From Mytilus trossulus (taxonomy: Eukaryota; Mollusca; Bivalvia; Mytilida; Mytilidae), in the NCBI RefSeq assembly GCF_036588685.1, contig NC_086378.1:25955578-26019577 (forward strand): a stretch of DNA of 64,000 nucleotides, given 5' to 3'. Below are positions 30,001 through 42,000 of this stretch, one piece after another (the first letter of the stretch is position 1; the number at the start of each line of letters is the position of its first letter). Below the pieces are notes generated by a model. The model ran no database searches, was not told the origin of the DNA, and saw nothing but the letters and a program-made list of their open reading frames with translations. Position numbers and translations under genes: made by a program.

Positions 30001-33000
30001 AACTGTTGATATGTAAATCTGGTGCACGAGAAAAGAAAATTGAATACTGCATTGAACAATGAACTAAATCCCATACTTTTCTTTTTATGTAATGAGTTGA
30101 TATCATGTAAATTATAAGAGATTGGGTATGATTTTCAAAAAGAACAACTAACTAAATGTACTAGAGCTAAAATGAAGCGAGCAATTCAACAGCAACAAAT
30201 AGATTAATCGCAACAGAATGGCTTGATAGTAATTTTTAACTAATATCTTGTAAATTTCCTTTTCTGAATCAGATAACTATTATTACTTGTTAGATTGCAT
30301 TATTAGCATAAGAACTAAACCTAGAAGTAAAAACAGCCCCGTCCATGCTTTTATTCAATATTGAGATGATGAAATATTTAGCAAATTAATTTATAGCAGA
30401 ATAGAAATTTTCGTTTGATGTTGATTGTATTTCAAATGTAAATAAATCTTATTTATATGTTATATTTTTTCAGATTTCGGTTTCTGACGATATGAATAAG
30501 GTATTATGTTTTTCTTAAATTGCTTGAATGCATTGTTTTGTAGTTTACGAGTAGCACCACAGTTTGATTTGGTTATAATTGTATTACAAATTGAATTATT
30601 GTTCAGTGTTTTGATCACTTATATAACTAAAGTTACAGAGCTAAAATACACATCTGGTGCATTTAAATTGGTATGATTTTTAAATGGCGCAAATCCGATT
30701 AAATAGGGCATTTGTCATTTCTTCACATATATGTGCACTTAATACCATATCAAAACTTCGTTCAATTTTTTTTAATGTAAATTGTAGCTGCAAGATGTTC
30801 TAACACTTTCATATGTTTCTCTCTTTCGTTTAATTGTTTAGTAAACATTTGAAAACGTCTAAAATTAATTCATTTTAGAGATCAATGAATTCGAATTTGT
30901 AGAATAATCCTTTATCATGACTTGTTATTATTGGATCAGTTTTGGGAAACATACAAAATGTAAGACCAGTCTTTGTTACCAAATTAACTTAAAAAGCAAT
31001 TTTTTTAAACATTTATTTTGAAAATCATTTTTTTTTCTTATATATAATTACTTACATTAGGATTAGAACTATAAGTCCCGTAGCATGAACTGGATGGAAA
31101 ATACTTTTACAACCCGTCCGTTGTTAAGCAAACCATTTCAAAAGATAATAAGAAAGTGCTGGATGTGCCTTGTAAATTTATTGTTTCCCTGCCTATACAA
31201 TAAATATTATATTTTCAGGATGAAGATTCTGATGAAAATGATAATCAGGTAATTTGTTTTGAAAATTGAATGAGTCAAAGATTTTGTAGTACAAAACAAG
31301 TTTAATGGAGGATTAGAAAGACACCAGTTTAAATTATATTTTGCTAAAACTTAAGGTCACAAAAAGATAACACTGCAATTGCCCTTACAGCGCGCTTTTA
31401 AATGATGCTATATTAAAATTTAGGGAAAACATCACAAAAGATAAAAAGAAAATTGTTGTTTGTTCCTTGTAACTAGATATAGGAAGATGTAGTGTAAGTG
31501 CCAAAGAGACAACTCTCCATCCAAATAACAATTTAAAAAAGTAAACCATTATACGGCTTTTAACACGGACCCTTTTTAACTCACACTGAACAACAAGCTA
31601 TCAGAGGCCCCACAATTACGACATTATTGTTTATACGATATGTAATATAATTTCAGAGCGCAGGTTCTGAGGAAGATGATAATCAGGTAATTTTTTTTTA
31701 TAATTGAATGAGTCAAAGATCTTGTAATTAACAACCTTAGTTTTGAATTTAACTGAAAAGGGACATTTTTGGGTTTACGATTTTTACACATAACAAATAG
31801 TATCAAAATTATTATCAACCTGAACGGGATCGTATTTGAAAAAAAAATCACGAAAAGAGAATTCTGTCTTTAGCAATGAGTTGAATCCGATAAAGTGACA
31901 GAAAAATGTCTTCCTCCTTCTCTTTGTACTTGAAGATTTCTATCTGCATTCATATCTCATCTTATAATTTTTCATTGTATCATACTAATTTTTCGTTTCA
32001 TGTGGGTTTTTTTTTATAATGAATACAAACCATGTAAAATCAAGCAGAGTGGTGTAAGTGCTATTCATATCTCATCTTATAATTTTTTGTTTGTTTCATA
32101 CTAATTTTTCATTTCATGCATATTTGTAATGAATATATACCATGTAAAATCAAGGAGAGGTGGTATGAGTGCAAAATACACAACTATCTACAAGATTTAA
32201 AATATAAGGATATCATGCAATTAAACATAATGATAAACAGTGTAGATAAGTCACAAACATTGATAAACCAGATTTTTGACACAACTTAATTGGAAATTCT
32301 TTTTCTGATTTTGATAAAAATTATTTTCGGCTATGTATTATTATTTGCAATCGATGACATCTAGAATTCACAACAACAATTTTGGGGCCCTTTATAGCTT
32401 GTTGTTCGGTGTGAGCCAAGGCTCCGTGTTGAAGGCCATACTTTAAGCTATAATGGTTTACTTTTTAAATTGTTATTTGGATGGAGAGTTGTCTCATTGG
32501 CACTCACACCACATCTGCCTATATCTATAAACACGGCTTCCTCTGCCTCATTCAATAGAGATATATATCTGGAATTTGACATACGCGGTCATTTCAGTTC
32601 CAGAATCCATAACAAACGAGACGATGTTGATTTGAAATGTTTAATTTCCCAAGCCTTAGTAGCAGTACTGCATATGTATAGGACATACATTTGATAGGTT
32701 ATTATGAATTCACTAGCATGTAACTGCTACTTATACTTTAGAAATAAGTCACCAGTGGCTGAGCAGACAATTATTGAGCCAATTTTATGCCAATGAACGT
32801 CTCGTCATTTTTCTGTTTCAATTATTTTAGAAGACATTGTTGATAAATATTCCGTGCCAACTCACAAAGAAAAGATAATAGTATTGACGAATATTTTCTA
32901 GGAACTGACGTTTTTTATCATATTAATTGAGTGTTATAGTGTTGGTTTTTTTTTTATTTGTCAATTTTAATATTTAATATTTAGTCTATTTTTGGTAATA

Positions 33001-36000
33001 TCATTTTGCTGCAAAATGTGTGACAAATATGTGCAGTTTTAATAAAAGTTGATTTTTTTAAATTTACCATTGAATTTGCTCGATAGTAGTTAATCATACG
33101 CAGTCTTATCTTATTTTCATTGGTTTTTATTTCTGTAAAATAAGAAAACAATCTAAAATCAATATATAATGTATTTGATAAATCACACATGAAATTGATT
33201 GAAAAATATATCAAAATCGCAATCATACTGAAATCAAAACGGAAAGTCCCTAATCATATGAGACAACTCCTAACAAGAAACAAATGACACAGACATAAAC
33301 ATTTATAGCTGGTCACCGTACAGCCTTCAACAATGAACAAAAACAATACCGCATAGTCAGTTATAAAAGAACCCGAAATGACAATGTAAAACAATTCAAA
33401 CGAGAAAACTAACGACATTATTCATTTTACAAAAATAATCGAAAAACAAATATGTTACACATAAACAAACGACAACCACTGAATTACAGACTCCTGACTT
33501 GGGACAGGCACATACATACATAATGTGGCTGGTTTAATTGTTAGCGGGATCCCAACCCTCCCCTAACCTGGAACAGTTTTATAACAGTACAACATAAGAA
33601 CGAACTATTAAAATCAGTTGAAAAAGTCTTAACTCGTCAGATTGAAAATAATACAAGTGGACGTGGCCAGGTACTTGTACATCTCAACAACAAAAATACA
33701 CTAGGAACAGATGTGAGAGAACTCGTAGTTAACATCTTTTGTAAAAAGGACGAGAGGTTCTTAAGATACCCCTGATTTTTCAACTATCTTCTCAGACACT
33801 GGTAACGGTTTAGAAAGTCGCGTAGATGCTCGTTAATAGTGAATAAGTTGGGAAATGTATCCATATGCAGGTGCAGTTGGTGAATTGCTTCTAATGTGGG
33901 GGACATTAACAATTTAAAAATTAAAAACGTCTCGTTTGTCTTTGATCATGGTAATGATATGACCGTGTATGTTAAATTCGAGATATAGGTCTAAAATGAG
34001 GCGGAGAAAATTTTATGGAACCCAACGTATAAAAATAACACAAAAATGCATATAGACAAAGCACATTAGCAAAAATGAAAGAAAGGATTACAAAATATTA
34101 TCATAGAACAATACTACAGTGACGGAAAGTTTAAGTACAGGGCCACATCGTATGTATTTATCAAAGACAAAACAACAAAAGGCATTTATACAAAGCACAT
34201 CAGCCAAAATGAAACACAAGAATGCAAAACTTATCATAGAACTATAAAACAATGACGGGATCTAACTTTTGTCGGTTCAAGCGATTACCTCTTAACCAGA
34301 TTTTGATTTCTTTTAATTTTGATTGCTTAAATGCAAAATTGAACTGTGTAAACAATGATACAAAAACCAAAAAGAATTATATAAAAAAAATGTCGTCGTG
34401 TTATTGGCTTTGTTTTAATGTTGTTGGTTTAAAATTATTTTTTTTTTATATTTGAAAACAATTTTGTAAAATGGGCCTAATTAATAATCTTCTTTTGAAC
34501 CTTTTCGAAAGAAAGTCATCACAAACACCATGTAGCGAGATGGACAGTATTGTATTTATATTCATATGTCATTCGCTTTTTCTTAATTTGATCAGCATCA
34601 ATTCTAATAGGTAAGTTCTTTGACATAAGGAATAAAATTTATAGGCGCAAAGTATTGCCTAAAACCAACTGCCGTTTGATTATATAGTGACATGATCAAA
34701 TCTTATTTAGAATTTTAAAAAGATAGTATAAATATGTTTGTTTTTTGCCGTTTATAAAATTGATTCCCCGTATAAATTCTATATTTTTAACATACAGATT
34801 CCGAAGAAAATTCAAACAGGGTCAGTTTTTTATAAGTTATGCACGAACATATTTGAACATATTTGAATATACATGTACATTAACCCATGCATTTTAGATG
34901 AAGGGTGACGCTCTGTGGCAAAATTGCTTGAAATATATCGTTCACTCTGTATTATTTCTATTGTTTTGAATTTCCAAATATTTTGGTGTCGATATTAACT
35001 AGAGCAATCTGTAACTTGAATGATGTATACTGTCATAAATTGCATAGAATTTATTGGCTTTGTTTCAATGTTGTTGTTTTTTTGTTTTTTTATGATATTT
35101 GAAAAAAAATTGTATAATGGGCGTTTTCAATGATTTTTTTTTGGGTACATTTTCGAAAGAAAGTCATCACAAACACCATGTAGAGAGATGAACAGTATTG
35201 TTTTTATAACTCATATGTTACGAGCTTTATCTAAATTAGATTAGCATTAATTCTTATAAGTAAGTTCTTTAACATAAGAAATACAATTTATAGTCGCAAA
35301 ACATTGCCTAAAAACAACTGCCGTTTGATTATATAGTGACAGTGGACCATTTAAAAAAAATATGAATATATTTGGGTTTTTTCCCCGTTTTTGAATTGAT
35401 TCTCAGTATATATTTTATATTTTCAGGATACAGATTCAGAAGTAAATTCAAACAGGGTCAGTTTTGTATAAGTTATGCACGAACACATTTGAATATACAT
35501 CTAGAGAAATCGGTACCTTTAATGATGTATACTGTCACAAATTGCATAAACTGAGAGATGTTCCAACATTTATTCATGAAGCCAATATTTTTTCCAACAA
35601 ATCGCACAAAAAAAACAACGATAAACTAGAACTCCTTTAAATGTCACTGGAGTGACACATACATATTTATCAAGCCTTCATCTTTTAAGTGTCGTCATAA
35701 TTTAGACTTAAGATATTTTTATACATAAAGACCTTTCTAAACCCACTGATTTTTTTCTTTTAAATTATGATAGCTGATATTTACCTGAAAGACAACCTAC
35801 GTTCGTTTTGAGATTTCCTTACTTTTACTAATAAATAGTCTATATGGTGTTTATTAATCAATGAATTTTAAAATATAGTCTAATCAGGAGCCTGTAATTC
35901 AGTGGTTGTCGTTTGTTTAAGTCTTACATATTTGTTTTTCGTTCATTTTCTTTTACATAAATAAGGCCGTTAGTTTTTTCGTTTGAATTATTTTATATTG

Positions 36001-39000
36001 TCTTATCGGGGCCTTATATAGCTGACTATATGCGGTATGGGCTTTGTTCATTGTTGAAGGCCGTACGGTGACCTATAATTGTTAATTTCTGTGTCATTTT
36101 GGTCTATTGTGGATAGTTGTCTCATTGGCAATCATACCACATCTTCTTTTTTATAATACATTTTTGAGACATCTATGACTTTTTGAAATCCAAATGTAAA
36201 ATATGAAAGTTTTACAGGCAATCTTTATGTTCAAAGATTGCTGTATTTTGCTAATTTACTACTAATAAATCGGATTTAGTTTTGAATTCTATATATTGAT
36301 ATAACTTTGTCTGTATATAGATAAGAACCTTGAACAAAAGCTTTAACATAATTAAATACAGCATTTATTAATTAGTTAAATCGCATAAGGCGACATATAG
36401 TTGGGGTTAACAACGCTCAATTTATCTCTTGGTGATAGTTTATTCATTGTTATTCATTCACCATCCCCCAACATATTTTGTATAGAGATAAACAAAGAAT
36501 TGGCCACTATAAAATTTCTCTCATAATAATTAAAACTTGTGTCATCCAAGTCTCCGTTTTCAAGGCTTCAGTCAAGGTGCAGAAAAAACCCAGGTGTCGT
36601 TTATTCTCTGGAAGGTCAAATCTTAATTAAGAACTGTGGTTGAACTGAAACTACAAATGTATGATATACTTTTTTTTGCAAATTCCAATTTCGAAGGGAA
36701 AACGAAATTTGTTCTCTTTTGTTGTCGTTTGATTTGTCATTCATAAGTATTAAATACAATTTTCTTCTTCTTTTTCAATATTGAAATTATGATAGAATAA
36801 AGCATAAGAGTTTAAGGTAGGGTGTAGACAATAATGTTTAAATGTCGGAGGCTTTTTATAACACTGTACGTATATCGTTAAGGATTAGTTTTCAAATTGA
36901 TAATCGACTATTATAATTGTTTACATCCACTGCATTCAGTAAGGTAGCTTTGGTGTCTGAATTTTTTCGACGATAGGTTATTCGTTAACTTAGTAAAATA
37001 CTTCTCGGTAAATGTAGTTGTAAATTTCAAAAGAAGTCTGAGGATCATGGACATAGTTTTGTCGTGATGATATATTGAAATTAACGAAATTTGAGATATT
37101 TCACTTCTTTTTCATAAAGGGGAAACATTTTAAACTTCTGAATTATAAAAAAAAAAGGGGGGGTCACAGCCCTTATTCTCTTAAAAAAACATAATATGTA
37201 TTAATTATTGTTCAGTCTTTAAATTTCAAGTATTAGGTATTTTGTTGTATATTGAAAGACACTTAGTGAAATATATTTAAAACAAAAAACAAAATCTTGC
37301 AACATGACCAGAACATGACCTCAACGGACGTTCAGAAAACATACAATTTACCTAAAACTTATAGTTGTCTCATTTTAATGACCCCATATATCTTAATATC
37401 ATCTTAAAAAAAATCATTAGCTCAAGATACAGGAACATTTTGTATGGTCATATACACAAGATAAACTCGTAAATAATTACATGAAAAAGCTCTTTGTTAA
37501 TTTACGAAGCACGGTTGTCGGCTCTTCGAACTTTCCCGAAGTCTTCAGTTAATTGACGACTTTATTTGGAAGATGTCTCCTTACATTATACTATATATAT
37601 TCTAATAAAATTACACCGCGGGTCTTTATTTTGACCTCTTTTACAATTGTTTGGCATCATACTGAATGTATACATTCTCGTTAAATCGCCCTTGGTGTAT
37701 TATTTAAGCACTACTTCCGTTCGATTATAGCATTATACCGGTACCACTACATTTATTGCATATAAACACACACAAAGCTTGCGAATTACAATTTACAATT
37801 ACAACTGTAGAATTACCATATACACAATGCTACAGGTATTGATCTATGCAACGAGAAGTTATATAAAAATAAACTCTGAACTGTTTAATTTTCCAGAAAC
37901 TCATATGCAGGTCCTTATTTTGACCTTATTATAGCCATAACAAATCTCAGGATAATATGCATATGAAGGTTTCTTATTGTATAGAAGTCGTACTACATGT
38001 ACATGTGGATATTTTACAAATAATGGTACAAGAAGGTATTTTCTATGTAACTGAAACCTCCAGCAAACGTTATATCATTCTTTGTCGTGAAGTTTAATTT
38101 TAAAATACAATTGCAGAGTTGTTTCACTTGAACGTGTGTGAACCTCACAAATATAATTGGTTTTGTAAGCAATGCACCGGAAATGATGGAAATGAAAAGA
38201 TGCAGAAAATCATATTTTCTCTCTTTAATACAAATACGCAGAAATAAGATTTTTGAAAAGACATGTATACGCTATCCTAATAATATAACATTTTTTTTAT
38301 GTAAAGTGATTATGTCTACGCTGTGTTAATCTCGAAAATTCAGTACCGTTTTTGTCAAATAAAGAGATAAGAAATAGAAAAAAATGTCAGGTACTTACAA
38401 CACGCATATTGTTATAGTACCAGGATTTCTCATTCAAATGATATATTATATGTGTGTGTTAGGGGGAGATTAGTATCCAAAAATGATGCTCTCAGTCACT
38501 GCACTAGTAATAAAACGGCTATCTAGTATATATAATTAGCTTTATATTTACAGGATACAGATTATGAAGACGAATAGAATGATGTGAGTTTGTTCTCAAC
38601 TTTATGAAAATTTTGTAGTTAAATTCAACTTGATTATAAGATTATGTAATAGTAAAAGCTCAATGATCAGTATATATTGATATTAATTAAAAGACCTTGA
38701 AAAATAAAGGCAGGTAAAACTTACATAAATGAAGAGATAAATGATAAATGAAGAGATTGATGCCTGATTTATATAATTCCAAGGCCCTCAGTCGGCTCCA
38801 GAAGCGACGAACATGACGAAGCAGCGCATCTATTTTGGGTGGGCAAATATCCTCTTTTTGATTTGGGACGAGCTCTGACGTCCCACGGCCCCAGCTTGTC
38901 TGGCAAAACAGCCGTCGGACGTCAGAGTAATCTCGGACTAAGCAAATTTATAAGCTAGATGCAAGGATACTTCGACCTTACATAAAGGGTACAATTGTTA

Positions 39001-42000
39001 AATCTTTAATTCACAAATATCGTCAGTGCATAAGAATCTGTATTTTTTTATTTTATCATGACTGCAGTAAATAAATTGTTCCTTTGACTTGTTCACCGAA
39101 CCTGTTCTTTTCTAATAAATTGAAGATTCTTATGAGATGTAATAATTGATTGTGCCATTTTGATATAAAAAATATATATGATGATTATTTATTCCAATAT
39201 TAACAATATCATGCATTTTCTAAGGGTTTTCATAAATAATATGCCAACAACTTAAAACAACAATTGTAATAATTAGCTAGTGTTCAAGTGATGTTCAAGG
39301 TAGACTAAACAATAAATATTTCACAATTAAACATTGTATAAACACTGTTTTTCATTATTTCTTTTGAAAAACGTTGTAATTGACAGTAATGTTTGAACAG
39401 GCATTGAATATTGGAGTTGGCATAGCTTTCTTGTTAATACTAACAGCATCAACTGAGTTTGACTGCTTTGGTATACATCTTGGAACTTCAATATGTATGA
39501 GGGATTTCAAAAATTAGTCATTACCATCATCATGATCATCAGCTTCCAATTCAGAAATGATTTCATTAATTAGGATTTGTGTTTTGGAGTCGGACAATGA
39601 CTGTAAAATGAAAGTGAAAATGAGGCAGTTGATATTGTTTCAGTTTCAACGGTCAAACTTGTTTGTGAAAGACACAAATAATCAACATTTGACGACAAAG
39701 AGGCTGGTTTTGTAACTTTGGATGTTTTGCATTGTTGTTTTTTTTACTTCCAGTCTCTAACATCACTTGTCTTGTATTTTTTACACATTTTACTTCTATA
39801 TATGTCTTTAAGTACACATCAGATTTATGCCCAGTGACACTCATAATGTGTTGACTGGGAATGTGTGTTTCATCCAAAATGTAGACAGTTGTAGTCCTAC
39901 AAGAATGGTTGGTATACTCTCTTGACAGATTGACTGCATTGCTTATCTCATATTGCCTAACTTGTTATGTCCAAAGGGAATGTTTTCATTATATATCCCC
40001 TCTTTAGCTGCTGATTTTGGCTGTTGAAAAATAGTATTACACTTTGGATTTAGATGGTAGATATATTTTACAAACGAGCGTAATGACAATTGGTCACTAC
40101 CTGAAAAGACAAAACACATTACAATGAAAAGACATTGTCTATATTGAAAAACAAATCAGAGATATGCAAATAATATATTGATATTAATATATCAATGAGA
40201 TAGTTTTCATCGAATTACGAGATTGGTTGTGTCTTTGATTTCTTCGTTTCTTTTTTATTGGCATTTCCATATAAAATTAAGCCAAAACGTCAAATTGTTC
40301 ATCGTCATAAGTTTCAAAGTCGAGTGACAGGCTCTTCTCTGCCAAACATTAACGTAAATTATTAAGAGCTATGTTGATTTTCCTCTACGTTTTTCATATA
40401 GATCTCCGTCTTCGAGGGATGCCAATCTTCGTTTTGTTGGCATTGAGCTATCTACTGCTTGGTGAATGTACCGGAGGTAGTGCAGACAATTATTCAATTG
40501 GTTGTTGAGAATGCGTCATTAAATGTATTGATTTTTATACCTCTAATTTTAGATTTTAAAAAATGGCCGTGCAATATGGTTTTTGCTATCCGCCGTTTTT
40601 CTATCTATCTTAAAAAATATAGTTTAACATGTGACTATTCATGAACGGATCAAATTAGTTAATATACGAATTATTAATATAGACAAATAACCGTTACCTA
40701 ATTGCATTCAAAACGGACCGATTAAATGGCATTACATTATTTAATAAATTATCTATTTGTTTATTTCGCATTTAGATAGGACCATTAGATACTTTTATGA
40801 AAATAACTTTTCAACATACGATTTTCTATTTTATAAATGAGGAAATCAAAAATCCGATACAGACCTCATTCACAACTTACCAAATAATGTTCTGCGCTAA
40901 AACTTCTTGCAATATATATTTGAGTTTTTTTTTTAATCTGTCAGTTATCATGAAATAGATTCATTATGATCATACCAATTTAAACAGTAAGTAAACTCTT
41001 TCAACAATAAGCTATTTAAACAGAATGTTTCACACAGATCTAGAACTAGATTCATAAGGGCATTCACAATGCAATATTTACGTGAATGTTCAGTTTTGAT
41101 TCTATAAATTTCCTACACTACGTTTCATGTAAAATAATTACTGTTGTCTGTTCAGTACAACTAATCAGTCAATCGTATTTTGGTTGGACTTTGTGGTATT
41201 GGCTTTGCTCATTGTCGAAGAGCGTACGGTGAACTATAGTTGTTAATATCTGTGATATTTTGTCTTTTGTATAGTGTTGTCTCAGTAGCAATCATACCTA
41301 GATATATTATTCTTAAATTTCAATACAATGTATTATATAAAAACAAACTCTGTTATTTAGTCGTTCATCATTCCCTTTTCACATCTAAATGAACAAACAA
41401 CTTTAAAATAAGTTTTATAACCGCCTGACAAAACCTTATCAATAATTGCAATTAAATCGTAGTAAATTACAAAACCACAAAATAAAATATTGCACTATAA
41501 TGAAGTTATTTAAATGAAAATTTAACATTACTTACATTTTACAAGATCTTGTCCTCGTGAACTGTGTACATTGATTAATTTATAGACTTGTTTGATGGTT
41601 GTTTGTTTTACCTCCAGTACAAAATATTTCATGCATGTCCATGACGAGAACACATAAATTTTTAAAAACAATAATTGGATCCTGCATTAGGATGTATAGA
41701 CATTGAGATAGGACGTGAAAATTCAAATACCACTGAAAATTAGGGATATATTGAATAAATACGGATATAAGCCTTGTTATAGCTGGCAACATCCAAACCC
41801 TTGAAATTATTAGTAAAAAAGGTGAATTGCAGAGGGCATTGATCCACGAAATCTATCAAGAAGTCGACCATCTGTATTTATCTGTAGTTTCTCAAATAAT
41901 TTAAGATTTTGAATTAGGGTTTGATACTTTTAACACAACTGTGATTTTTTTGTGAAACTGTATTTTAATTTATCTCTGTACATTAGTTTTTGGTATGATA

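Larger units (their letters stand above)
16738..32378 (+). repeat. Tandem array of five ~3.2-kb four-microexon cassettes
   Basis: Each unit holds Y, I, D and S microexons in that order with homologous introns. Y exons start at 16738, 20082, 23306, 26440 and 29609, giving periods of 3344, 3224, 3134 and 3169 bp. Intron landmarks recur: a family D repeat between Y and I in units 2-5 (absent from unit 1), a family B repeat between D and S in all units, and a roughly 110-bp internal duplication ending in a catgtaaaatcaaggagagg-like motif between S and the next Y in units 2-5. Unit 5 ends abruptly at about 32378, where a reverse-oriented family B copy begins. Confidence 0.85.
34400..35550 (+). repeat. 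~650-bp tandem duplication carrying two microexon copies
   Basis: The segments starting at 34400 and 35052 share tttcgaaagaaagtcatcac (34503 and 35151), an ttattggctttgtt start, a gccgtttgattatatagtga block and the microexon with its gtcagttt donor. The left microexon has a destroyed acceptor, the right one is intact. Confidence 0.7.

Noticed and set aside
16738..32378. CRISPR-like spaced repeats
   Set aside because: Period is kilobases and the repeated blocks are exons with splice sites in eukaryotic DNA.
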